Source: JBBQTU01 sp038213005 (lineage in GTDB: Bacteria > Planctomycetota > Phycisphaerae > Tepidisphaerales > Tepidisphaeraceae). Taken from it: a stretch of DNA of 15,129 bases. Position numbers and translations under genes: made by a program. Positions 1-6,856 of the stretch are shown here, one piece after another; the first letter of the stretch is position 1; each line of letters begins with the position of its first letter. The DNA lies in NCBI GenBank assembly GCA_038213005.1, contig JBBQTU010000087.1:1-15129 (forward strand), in the 5' to 3' direction. The notes below the pieces were generated by a model. That model did not search any database, was not told the origin of the DNA, and saw nothing but the letters and a program-made list of their open reading frames with translations.

Positions 1-52
1 TTCCTGCGACCCGTCGCCGATTTTGATGATCTCCCGGAAGTCGAACTGTGGA

Positions 53-94
53 CGTGCATTACGAGCCGTGCATTACGAGGCGTGCATTACGAGC
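53..94. repeat. 14-bp tandem repeat, three copies
   Basis: Three consecutive 14-bp units of CGTGCATTACGAGC (53-66, 67-80, 81-94). The middle unit differs only in its last base (G instead of C). The last unit runs straight into a copy of the dispersed repeat (TACGAGCCGAAAGC..., starting at 88), so the array looks like local slippage at the edge of that repeat. No function can be assigned. Confidence 0.85.
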
Positions 95-104
95 CGAAAG
101 CGTC

Positions 105-140
105 AGCGCCGGGCAAAGCGCCGGGCAAAGCGCCGGGCAA
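105..140. repeat. 12-bp tandem repeat, three copies
   Basis: Three perfect 12-bp units AGCGCCGGGCAA (105-116, 117-128, 129-140). They begin at the GC-rich end of a dispersed-repeat copy (88-112) and appear to be an expansion of its tail. Confidence 0.85.
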
Positions 141-144
141 ACCA

Positions 145-203
145 AGCGTCAGCGCCGGCACTTCTTGTAACCAACCAAATCCGGCGCTAACGCTTTCGGC
201 TCG
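145..203 (+). repeat. Left inverted repeat flanking the transposase gene (REP-like hairpin)
   Basis: This segment is a near-exact reverse complement of 891-948, on the other side of the transposase gene. Each copy is itself an imperfect palindrome. The arm AGCGTCAGCGCCGG (145-158) pairs with CCGGCGCTAACGCT (181-194) across a 22-nt AT-richer loop. It lies about 20 bp beyond the transposase stop codon. Paired hairpin repeats bracketing a Y1 transposase are the arrangement described for REP/RAYT elements; that this one is or was mobile is inference. Confidence 0.8.
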
Positions 204-222
204 TAATTCGTAACACCGGCGG

Positions 223-846
223 TTATGGTTTCGGGTCGTAGGCTTTCGGGGTGTTGTTTCTTCCATCGAAGCATGACATCGGCTCGCCTTGCTCGTCGAC
301 GACATAGGCAATGGCTTGTTGCAAGGACACTTGAGTATTCAGCCACCGGGTGCTTCCGTGGCGCGTCCAGCGTTCCCGGTCCATCGGTTCGTTGAAGGCC
401 TCGCCAAGCCGGCGGCTCGCCCAGGCCTTGAAATCGTTCATCACCTTCTCTGGCTTGGGTGTGCTTGGGTGGGGGATGCCGGCGCTAACGCTTTCGGCTC
501 GTACGTTTTCGGCGTGGATGCCGGCGCTGACGCTTTCGGCTCGTATGGGGGAGGCAGTGACCACGATATGAATGTGATTGGTCCGCACGTGAACTGCCCA
601 CAATGCCCAGCGGCGATGGTTCGCCACTTCAAGGATAGTTCGCAGCACCATGCCTCGGCGTGCTTCGTCCAACAGATACGGTTCTTGGCGCATGGCTTCC
701 CGGCGCGATTCCTCGACTTCACGGTTCACCGGGAGGAAGGGAGTAGCTGGGGTGTTGTGCTTGCGATCCACGGAGCCGGGATCGCGCCCGTGCAACCAGG
801 TTCCGTAGGTCGTGAATGTGATGAAATATGCCAATGGAGCGGGCAT
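223..846 (-). CDS. REP-associated Y1 (IS200-like) transposase with in-frame repeat insertion
   Basis: A 207-residue protein of the Y1/HUH single-strand transposase type that occurs as a domesticated or REP-mobilising enzyme (RAYT-like). Visible family features are the N-terminal stretch YFITFTTYGTWLHG (7-20), the histidine-hydrophobic-histidine metal motif NHIHIVV (90-96), the helix KVMNDFKAWASRRL (134-147), RHGSTRWL (162-169) and YVVDEQGEPM (181-190). Y181 is a candidate nucleophile, but I cannot confirm it. Residues about 101-128 are an insertion containing RAESVSAGI twice, encoded by two copies of the same dispersed repeat that flanks the gene. The insertion keeps the frame and falls between the HUH motif and the next conserved helix. 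The ATG at 846 matches the usual family N-terminus, and no clear Shine-Dalgarno sequence is seen. Family assignment is strong; activity is uncertain. Confidence 0.85.
   Translation of the reverse strand: MPAPLAYFITFTTYGTWLHGRDPGSVDRKHNTPATPFLPVNREVEESRREAMRQEPYLLDEARRGMVLRTILEVANHRRWALWAVHVRTNHIHIVVTASPIRAESVSAGIHAENVRAESVSAGIPHPSTPKPEKVMNDFKAWASRRLGEAFNEPMDRERWTRHGSTRWLNTQVSLQQAIAYVVDEQGEPMSCFDGRNNTPKAYDPKP
476..545 (+). repeat. Two copies of the dispersed repeat inside the transposase gene
   Basis: Two 28-bp copies beginning ATGCCGGCGCT and ending GGCTCGTA lie at 476-503 and 518-545, separated by 14 bp. They differ at one base (CTAACG versus CTGACG). On the coding (-) strand each gives RAESVSAGI. 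The 42-bp period is a multiple of three, which preserves the transposase reading frame. The same core occurs at 88-112, 181-205 and 890-913, with partial cores at 145-158 and 936-948. Confidence 0.9.
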
Positions 847-890
847 GGGCGAAACGATAGGGAATCGTTGGCGGGAATGCGAGTGGTCAA

Positions 891-948
891 CGAGCCGAAA
901 GCGTTAGCGACGGATTTGGTTGGCTAAAAGAAGTGCCGGCGCTGAGCG
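891..948 (-). repeat. Right inverted repeat flanking the transposase gene (REP-like hairpin)
   Basis: The reverse complement matches 145-203 with only a few substitutions and one missing base. It has the same internal palindrome: AGCGTTAGCGACGG (900-913) against CCGGCGCTGAGCG (936-948). It starts 45 bp upstream of the transposase ATG. Together with the left copy it defines an element of about 800 bp. Confidence 0.8.
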
Positions 949-963
949 GGGTACTCCCCGCTC
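944..963 (-). terminator. Hairpin downstream of the Rpn-like remnant (terminator-like)
   Basis: A perfect 8-bp stem, GAGCGGGG (944-951) with CCCCGCTC (956-963) and loop TACT. It lies 10 bp past the restored stop codon of the - strand remnant at 974. No T-run follows on either strand, so it is at best a weak or factor-assisted terminator. It also overlaps the outer end of the right inverted repeat. Confidence 0.35.
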
Positions 964-973
964 GGATTCATTG

Positions 974-1347
974 TTATAAGCCCGCGATCTCGTCGAGGCT
1001 CAACCCGGTGATATCGGTGATGGTCTCCGGCGTGATCCCGCGGGCCTTAAGCTTGCAGGCGGCCTCCTTGCGCGCTTTTTCTCGCCTTCCTCACGGCCTT
1101 TCTCGATGCCTTCCTCGATGCCACGCTCCAGCCATTCCTGTTTGATTTGCTTCAGTTGGGTTGCCAGCATGGTTTCAATCTGCTTTATCTGTTCCACCGC
1201 CTCGGAGAGGGGGTGACTCTTCGAACCGAAGAAATTGGCTAGGAAATCCCGGAACAGAGTCAGCTCGTCCTTATGCTCCGCCAGGAGCATCTGGGCGATC
1301 GGCCGGGCCTTGGTCGCCAGGTCATTTGCGTTCATGGTTTCGACCAT
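974..1347 (-). pseudogene. Frameshifted remnant resembling the C-terminal part of an Rpn/PD-(D/E)XK-family protein
   Basis: Reading from ATG 1347, the - strand encodes MVETMNANDL..., a helical region and then a charged coiled tail (WLERGIEEGIEKGREEGEK). This tail type is typical of Rpn-family recombination-promoting nucleases (PD-(D/E)XK fold), usually about 300 residues long. The uninterrupted frame then changes into arginine/proline-rich nonsense. Shifting frame by one base at the A5 run (plus-strand T5, 1076-1080) restores a family-like ending, ARKEAACKLKARGITPETI followed by TDITGLSLDEIAGL, and a stop at 974-976. The nuclease domain is missing upstream, so this looks like a truncated, frameshifted relic. 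Alternatively it is a short protein needing frameshifting, but the A5 run lacks the canonical A-AAA-AAG heptamer. Family naming rests on the tail only. Confidence 0.55.
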
Positions 1348-1636
1348 AGCGAAGGTCATGCTCGTTGGGCATGATTGCAGAATATGAGGGAAGGCGACCG
1401 CGGGCAAGGCACTTGGAGCAGGCTCATCGCCTCCGGGAAGTGCAGCGGACAGGAACGCTGCGGCCGGCGGTCTCTCGTTTCGGAGAACGTTTGTCCGAAC
1501 GCAGCGTAAATGAGATGCGCTCGCCGCACGGAATTCGTGAATGGGTCAGTAGTTCTGTATCATGAAGCTCGGGCGACGGATTGCGGAATCTGGCACGGTG
1601 CTTGTTCCGGGAAGTTGTGAGGAGCCGAGCGAAACC
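1348..1636. other. Intergenic region upstream of the ccm operon
   Basis: About 290 bp between the Rpn-like remnant and ccmE. I see no RNA gene, convincing ORF or terminator. A weak sigma70-like pair is possible, with TCGTGA (1535-1540), a 17-bp spacer and TATCAT (1558-1563). It would place transcription about 65 bp upstream of the preferred ccmE start. The -35 match is poor, so this is only a pointer to where the operon promoter might lie. Confidence 0.3.
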
Positions 1637-2059
1637 ATGAAAGCCATACACAAGAAATTCCTGTTCGGAGGCATCCTGCTGGCGATCGCCGTCGGCTACC
1701 TGGGATTCGCCAGCGTCAAGACCGGGTGGGTCTATTACGTAGACCTGGACAAGTTTGTCGATGAGGCGAAGTTTCACACCCAGCGCGTGAAGATCTGCGG
1801 GACCGTGGACACGGAGGGCCTGGTATCCAGCCCATCGGGGATGAAGGCCACCTTCAACCTCAAGGGCAAGACCAAGACCCTGGCGGTGGCCTATCATGGC
1901 GTGATCCCGGACATGTTCGCTGCCGGGCGCGATGTCGTCGTCGAAGGGAAACTGGATGCCGCGGGCACATTCCAGTCCGACCAGATGATGACCAAGTGTG
2001 CCAGCAAGTACGAGTCGGCCGGCAAGCACCCCGAGACCATCAAGCGGAGCGGTGAATGA
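1637..2059 (+). CDS. ccmE: CcmE, periplasmic heme chaperone, CXXXY variant
   Basis: A 140-residue, membrane-anchored heme chaperone of cytochrome c maturation System I. It receives heme from CcmC/CcmAB and passes it to CcmF. Residues 8-25 form the single N-terminal membrane segment, followed by the OB-fold beta-barrel (VDLDKFVDEA, VKICGTVDTEG, KTLAVAYHGVIPDMFAAGRDVVVEGKL), a typical CcmE core. The heme-binding site is CASKY (C121, Y125), the CXXXY form known from Desulfovibrio and archaea, rather than the proteobacterial HXXXY. ATG 1637 is chosen because GGAG lies at 1621-1624 and the protein then begins directly before the membrane helix. An in-frame ATG at 1562 would add 25 unlikely residues. 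The stop overlaps the ccmF start by 4 bp (ATGA). Confidence 0.93.
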   Translation: MKAIHKKFLFGGILLAIAVGYLGFASVKTGWVYYVDLDKFVDEAKFHTQRVKICGTVDTEGLVSSPSGMKATFNLKGKTKTLAVAYHGVIPDMFAAGRDVVVEGKLDAAGTFQSDQMMTKCASKYESAGKHPETIKRSGE

Positions 2060-4095
2060 ACCATTTGATCGGAAACAGCAGCCTGGCGGCGGCGGTGGTT
2101 GTCGCGGCCCTGACTGCATTCGCGTGCCTCATGGCCGCCTCGCTTGAGTCTCGCCGCTTTTTGGTGGCGGCGAAGGTGGGCCTGTGCGTTTTTGCTTTAT
2201 TCTTCAGTGCTGCATCGACCATCCTGCTGACGGCGCTGGTGGACAGCGATTTCAGCCTCCGCTACGTGGTGCATTACACAGAAGTTGCCTTGCCCCTGGG
2301 GTATAAGCTTGCGGCTTTCTGGGCTGGGCAGGAGGGCAGCCTTCTGCTGTGGGGATGGATGGTCGCGCTGATGAGCGTGGTCGCAGCCTTCACCCATCGC
2401 AGCGTGCAGATCCGCTCGGGCGCGGTCTTCATCGGCACGCTGGCCGCGCTGTGCGGATTTTTCGCGGCGCTGATGCTTTTTGCCGCCAACCCATTCGCTC
2501 CGGCCCAGAGCGTGGTCACCGACGGGCAGGGCCTCAATCCGCTGCTGCAGAACATCGGCATGATCGCGCACCCGCCGCTGCTGTTCATGGGCTACGCGGG
2601 GTTCTCGATTCCATTTGCCCTGATGATCGCGGCCCTGGCCGGCGGGCGCAAGCCCGAGATGGCGCTGGGTGAAGTGCGGAACTGGACGATCTTCTCGTGG
2701 CTGTTCCTGAGTATCGGCATCGTGCTTGGCGCGCAGTGGGCGTACGTTGAACTGGGGTGGGGCGGCTACTGGGGATGGGATCCGGTGGAAAATGCCTCGC
2801 TGCTGCCGTGGTTGACGGCGACGGCGCTCCTGCATTCGCTCATCATCCAGCAGCATCGCGGCATGCTGAAGATTTGGAATGTCGTGCTGATCGCGTCCAA
2901 CTTTCTCCTTTGCATCTTCGGCACTTACCTGACCCGCAGCGGGATCGTGCAATCGGTCCATGGATTCGGGGCATCGCTCGTCGGCACCTTCTTCCTGATT
3001 TTCCTGCTCCTGGTCACTCTCGTGAGCATCGTGATGATCGCGATGCGACTGCGGGGGCTGCGCTCTGAGAACGCGCTGGACAACATCTTCGGCCGCGAGG
3101 GAGCGTTCCTGATCATGAACGTGCTGCTGGGGCTCATGATGCTGGTGACGCTGGTGGGCACCATCTTCCCGGTGATCAGCGCACTGTTTGTTACCGAGCC
3201 TGTCAGCGTGGATCAGACGTTCTACAACAAGACGGTGGTTCCGCTGGGGCTGCTCCTGGTGGCGTTGATGGCCTGCGGGCCGCTGCTGGTCTACGGGCTT
3301 GGTGCCGGCCGGCGGCTGGGGCGCGGCATGATCGTCCCCGGCATATTCGCCGGCGTGACTGTCGTGGTGATGTGCGTCATGCGACTGGCGAACCCTTGGG
3401 CCTTGGCGTGTGGCGCGATCATCGCGGCGGCGCTCGCGGCGATGATCATCGACCTTGGCACGACAGTGCGCGATCGATCGAGGAATAATGGCGAAAGCCT
3501 GATCCGGGCGACGCTACGAGTGCTCGATGGAAACCATCGCCGCTATGGCGGCCAGTTGGTCCATATGGGAATGCTCATGATGGTCGCAGGCATCGCCGGC
3601 TCCAGCCTGTTCAACATCAATCAGGATCTGCACTTGGTGCCGGGGCAGACCGTGCAGGTCGGCCGATACGCCATCAAGTTCGACTCCATCGAGCAGATTG
3701 AAGGCGAAAACTACACCGCAATACAAGCGAATCTGGAACTGACCGACCCCAGTGGTGCCACTGGCACACTCAAACCGCAGCGTCGTTTTTATCCCAAGGC
3801 GGAGCAGCCCAACAGCGAAGTGGCGCTCCGCTCCAGTCTGCGAGAGGATCTGTATACCACGCTGGCCGGCTGGGACGACGATGGCAAGCAGGTTGCGATT
3901 CAGGCGATCATCAACCCGCTGGTGAACTGGCTTTGGATCGGCGGGATCGCCCTGGGCCTCGGCGGGATCGTCTGTATGCTGCCGCGGTTTGGTGGCGCTG
4001 TGGCGCCGGCCGAGGTGGCTGTTGAAGGCGGACAAGTCGCCGCGCGGGCGGTTTCAGCTCGTGTCGCTTCAGGAACAGCGAAGACTAAGAACTGA
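2056..4095 (+). CDS. ccmF: CcmF, heme lyase component of cytochrome c maturation
   Basis: A 679-residue polytopic inner-membrane protein of the heme-handling family. It takes heme from CcmE and attaches it to apocytochrome cysteines. The tryptophan-rich WWD motif WGGYWGWDPVENASLLPW is at about 235-252. Candidate heme-ligand and conserved histidines are H172 (AHPPLLFMGY), H260 (ATALLHS), H302 (SVHGF) and H503 (GGQLVHMGM), positions that correspond well to those described for E. coli CcmF. Many hydrophobic segments run through to about 465; a periplasmic domain (about 515-620) precedes a last helix (about 622-645). The length is normal for the family. The start overlaps the ccmE stop by 4 bp, with GGAG at 2046-2049. 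The C-terminal tail (about 650-679) is alanine- and valine-rich and looks unstructured. Confidence 0.95.
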   Translation: MNHLIGNSSLAAAVVVAALTAFACLMAASLESRRFLVAAKVGLCVFALFFSAASTILLTALVDSDFSLRYVVHYTEVALPLGYKLAAFWAGQEGSLLLWGWMVALMSVVAAFTHRSVQIRSGAVFIGTLAALCGFFAALMLFAANPFAPAQSVVTDGQGLNPLLQNIGMIAHPPLLFMGYAGFSIPFALMIAALAGGRKPEMALGEVRNWTIFSWLFLSIGIVLGAQWAYVELGWGGYWGWDPVENASLLPWLTATALLHSLIIQQHRGMLKIWNVVLIASNFLLCIFGTYLTRSGIVQSVHGFGASLVGTFFLIFLLLVTLVSIVMIAMRLRGLRSENALDNIFGREGAFLIMNVLLGLMMLVTLVGTIFPVISALFVTEPVSVDQTFYNKTVVPLGLLLVALMACGPLLVYGLGAGRRLGRGMIVPGIFAGVTVVVMCVMRLANPWALACGAIIAAALAAMIIDLGTTVRDRSRNNGESLIRATLRVLDGNHRRYGGQLVHMGMLMMVAGIAGSSLFNINQDLHLVPGQTVQVGRYAIKFDSIEQIEGENYTAIQANLELTDPSGATGTLKPQRRFYPKAEQPNSEVALRSSLREDLYTTLAGWDDDGKQVAIQAIINPLVNWLWIGGIALGLGGIVCMLPRFGGAVAPAEVAVEGGQVAARAVSARVASGTAKTKN

Positions 4096-4120
4096 TACTT
4101 GATGACATGGAGATTGCGAT

Positions 4121-5368
4121 ATGAAGAAAGTCTGGACAGCCATTGCGTGTCTTGGATTCCTGGCCGGCAGCGCCTGGACTGTCGCGGCCGATCAGCCGGC
4201 CATGCCGCCGGGACATCCGGTCGTTTCGGGCGCGGCTGGCAAGGGCGGCGATGCGAAGCCGGCCATGCCGGCCGGCCATCCAGATGTTTCGCAGATGCCC
4301 AAGGCTGGCGGCGGGGGGGAACTCCCGGCCGGACATCCCAAGATGCCTGACGCCCAAGGCCAGGGGGCGCTTCCGGCCGGCCATCCGAGCATGGAAAACC
4401 TTCGCGCCGCGGCGACGCCGACCGGCCCGGGCACGCTGCTAATCCGCGCGGTGCAGGGCACCAAGGGCGGGCCGGCCATCACCGGTGATGCGGTGGTCGT
4501 GGAACTGTACGGCGAGGACAGCAAGATCCTCAAGACCGTCCAGGTGAAGCTCGATGCCAAGGGCGAGGCTTCGCTGGAGATTCCCCTGGATGTCATCTGT
4601 CAGCCGGTGGTGCGCATCACCCACGGTGGAGTGGTATACGAAGGTATCGGCAAGGTGATGGATCGCACCCATGCAAGCCAGCAGGTTGAGATGACCCTCG
4701 CCGAGACGACCGACAAGCAGCCCGCGTGGGAAGTAAAGATGCGCCATGTGCTGGTGCATGTGGCACCCCAAGGCCTGCACGTGATGGAGATGCTTTCGAT
4801 CGTGAGTCCCGGCGATCAGACATGGATCGGCACCGAAGCCGCCGGCAAGCGGACGACGGTGTCGGTGCAGCTCCCCAGCGGTGCGCGAGACCTCAATACC
4901 GCGGGCGTGCCCGAAGGTGCCTTGGAGATTCGCGACGGCAAGCTGGTCAGCACAATGCCCCTGATGCCCGGTGCGACTGAGTTCCAGTTGGAGTACGTTG
5001 TGCCATCGACCGATGGCAAGGCGGACCTTACCATTACCGCGCCGGCCCCGGTGACGCAGATGTACGTGTTTGTCCCCGATGACGGTTCGACCGTCACGAC
5101 GGCCGCCCTGGACTCCATGGGCGTCCGCAAGACCGGCGAAGGCAGCAAGCGCGCCTACAAGGCATCGAATCTGAAGGCGGGCCAGGAGGCCAAGCTGAAG
5201 TTCAGCGGGCTCAAAGTCCCGGCCGCCGCCGAGCTGGCGAAAAAGTCCGATGTCGGTTCGTCGCATCTGCCGCAGATTGCCGCGGGTGTGGGCGGCGGGT
5301 TGGTGCTGCTGGGCGGGGTGACGGCCCTGCTGGTCCGCAGCGGCAGGAAGGGCGCCGGCCAGGCTTGA
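4121..5368 (+). CDS. Secreted, membrane-anchored protein with four PxGHP repeats, embedded in the ccm operon
   Basis: A 415-residue protein that I cannot assign to a named family. It has a signal peptide (1-23, cut probably after VAA). A Pro/Gly/Ala-rich linker follows with four copies of [ML]P[PA]GHPxx (28-35, 49-56, 68-75, 84-91), giving H32, H53, H72 and H88. Next is a beta-rich region of about 100-370 that could contain Ig-like or carboxypeptidase-regulatory-like folds, and then one hydrophobic C-terminal helix (about 384-405) with a short basic tail. The bulk should therefore be periplasmic, tethered to the inner membrane. It starts 25 bp after ccmF with GGAG at 4109-4112, and ccmA follows 16 bp later, so it is co-transcribed with heme-delivery genes. 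Regularly spaced histidines suggest heme or metal handling, or docking to CcmE/CcmF. That is inference from position and motif only. Confidence 0.85.
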   Translation: MKKVWTAIACLGFLAGSAWTVAADQPAMPPGHPVVSGAAGKGGDAKPAMPAGHPDVSQMPKAGGGGELPAGHPKMPDAQGQGALPAGHPSMENLRAAATPTGPGTLLIRAVQGTKGGPAITGDAVVVELYGEDSKILKTVQVKLDAKGEASLEIPLDVICQPVVRITHGGVVYEGIGKVMDRTHASQQVEMTLAETTDKQPAWEVKMRHVLVHVAPQGLHVMEMLSIVSPGDQTWIGTEAAGKRTTVSVQLPSGARDLNTAGVPEGALEIRDGKLVSTMPLMPGATEFQLEYVVPSTDGKADLTITAPAPVTQMYVFVPDDGSTVTTAALDSMGVRKTGEGSKRAYKASNLKAGQEAKLKFSGLKVPAAAELAKKSDVGSSHLPQIAAGVGGGLVLLGGVTALLVRSGRKGAGQA

Positions 5369-5384
5369 GCGCGGAGCGATATGG

Positions 5385-6125
5385 ATGACGGTCACCGAGA
5401 CTCCAACAGCAGTCACGATCCGAACCAGCGCCCCAGCGGCGATCCGCGCCTGCGGTCTATGCAAGTCGATGGACGACCGCCCGGTGCTGTGCAACATAGC
5501 ACTGGAGATTCCGGCAGGTGCATTCGTGGCCCTGCTCGGGGCCAACGGTGCCGGTAAGAGTACGCTTCTGAAGATATTGGCGACCCTCAACTGGGCGGAC
5601 GCCGGCGACCTGCAACTCTTCGGCCGAAGCGCCAGAGAAGACCCCGGCGACCACCGCGCCCGCATCGGCCTGATCGGACATCAGCCGATGCTGTATCGCG
5701 ACCTGTCGGCACGCGAAAATCTCGAACTGTTCGGAAAGCTCTATGGTCTGCCCAATGTCGCCCAGCGAGCGGCCGAGCTACTGGAGACCGTCGGTCTGAC
5801 GCAACGATCTGCCGACCCGGTGAAGGCCTTCAGCCGCGGCATGATGCAGCGGGTCGCGATCGCCCGAGCCCTGATGCACGATCCCGACCTGATCCTCGCC
5901 GACGAGCCGTTCTCGGGTCTGGACAATCCTTCCAGCCAGACGATGGAGCGCATGCTGGGCATGCTGCACCGCGATGGCCGGACCATTGTGCTGGTCAATC
6001 ACGACATCGAGCAGAGCCTTCGCCTGGCGCAGCGCGTGGTGGTGCTGCACCAGGGACGCGTCGTGATGGACCAGCCCACGGGCAGCGTGACAGCGCCAGC
6101 CGTGCTGGCGGAGGTGTGCCGATGA
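5385..6125 (+). CDS. ccmA: CcmA, ATP-binding subunit of the heme/CcmE release ABC transporter
   Basis: A 246-residue ABC ATPase. It powers CcmABCD, which releases holo-CcmE from CcmC. Walker A GANGAGKST (52-60), Q-loop Q100, signature FSRGMMQR (149-156), Walker B DLILADEP (168-175) and the switch histidine H206 (VNHD) are all present. An N-terminal extension of about 20 residues precedes the ATPase core. ATG 5385 has GGAG at 5373-5376 with 8-nt spacing. A second ATG at 5381 is in another frame. It sits directly before ccmB with a 4-bp ATGA overlap, the usual ccmAB arrangement, which separates it from generic ABC ATPases. Confidence 0.93.
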   Translation: MTVTETPTAVTIRTSAPAAIRACGLCKSMDDRPVLCNIALEIPAGAFVALLGANGAGKSTLLKILATLNWADAGDLQLFGRSAREDPGDHRARIGLIGHQPMLYRDLSARENLELFGKLYGLPNVAQRAAELLETVGLTQRSADPVKAFSRGMMQRVAIARALMHDPDLILADEPFSGLDNPSSQTMERMLGMLHRDGRTIVLVNHDIEQSLRLAQRVVVLHQGRVVMDQPTGSVTAPAVLAEVCR

Positions 6126-6847
6126 GCCGCTTCCACGCCACCGGTATCAGCGGTCTGCGGCAGGTTTCCCTGCTGGTCGGCAAGGATCTGCGGATCGAAG
6201 CCCGCAGCCGCCAGACCATCGGCCTGGTGGTCGTGCTCGGACTGCTCATCGTCGTGGTCCTGGGCCTTGGCCTTGGCGCGACCAACGAAAACGCTGCAGG
6301 TTTCGGCGCTACCGCGGTACTCTGGGTGGCGTACCTGTTCAGCGGTGTGCTGTGTTTTGAAAAGACGATGGCCGTGGAACGCAACGACGGCGCCTTGGCT
6401 GGCCTGCTCATGGCCCCAATCGATCATGGGTTGATCTACATCAGTAAGCTAATCAGCAACCTGGTGCTCATGCTCGCGGTGGCGGCCGTCGTGACGCCTG
6501 CCGGCATCCTCTTTTTTGCCTTCGACCTGTCGGCCGCCCCTGGCACGTTTGCCGCGATCATGGGGCTCAGCATCCTCGGCTTCGCGGCCATCGGGACGCT
6601 CTTCGCCGCCATGGTCAGCTCCACCCGCCTGCAGGGCGGCTTGCTGGCGATGATGGTCTTTCCGGTGGCCTTGCCGCTGGTGATCGCGTCAACCCAGTTG
6701 TTGCTGCACGCGTTTCCTCCTGGTCCTGTGGATGCCATCACTAAGGGCGAGTTGCCCGGCCTTGAGGGGATGGGGGTCCTGGTGGCGTTTGACGTGATCT
6801 TCCTGACCGCCAGTTGGCTGATGTTTGAATTTGTCCTCGAGCCCTAG
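6122..6847 (+). CDS. ccmB: CcmB, membrane subunit of the heme/CcmE release ABC transporter
   Basis: A 241-residue membrane protein with about six hydrophobic helices (for example 35-55, 62-80, 104-132, 139-162, 170-193, 215-238). Family-type features are the N-terminal KDLRIEARSRQ segment, the region WVAYLFSGVLCFEKTMAVERNDGALAGLLMAP read as a conserved loop, and the short length. It forms the transmembrane dimer partner of CcmA. ATG 6122 is preferred: GGAGG at 6110-6114 gives a 7-nt spacer. A GTG at 6116 in the same frame would add two residues. It overlaps ccmA by 4 bp and is followed 9 bp later by ccmC. Confidence 0.92.
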   Translation: MSRFHATGISGLRQVSLLVGKDLRIEARSRQTIGLVVVLGLLIVVVLGLGLGATNENAAGFGATAVLWVAYLFSGVLCFEKTMAVERNDGALAGLLMAPIDHGLIYISKLISNLVLMLAVAAVVTPAGILFFAFDLSAAPGTFAAIMGLSILGFAAIGTLFAAMVSSTRLQGGLLAMMVFPVALPLVIASTQLLLHAFPPGPVDAITKGELPGLEGMGVLVAFDVIFLTASWLMFEFVLEP

Positions 6848-6856
6848 AGAGTTCCT

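Noticed and set aside
53..205. Possible CRISPR array
   Set aside because: Units are tandem without unique spacers, are 12-14 bp long, and sit beside a dispersed hairpin repeat; no cas genes are present.
289..927. 212-codon open frame on the + strand over the left transposase
   Set aside because: Antisense to a gene with clear Y1 transposase motifs; the translation shows no family features and its C-terminus is repeat-encoded.
1070..1085. Programmed frameshift site in the Rpn-like remnant
   Set aside because: The run is only A5 preceded by G, not the A-AAA-AAG heptamer, and the upstream nuclease domain is missing, so decay is simpler.
4439..5665. 408-codon open frame on the - strand
   Set aside because: Antisense to the PxGHP protein and ccmA; rich in His/Arg/Gly without recognisable domains.
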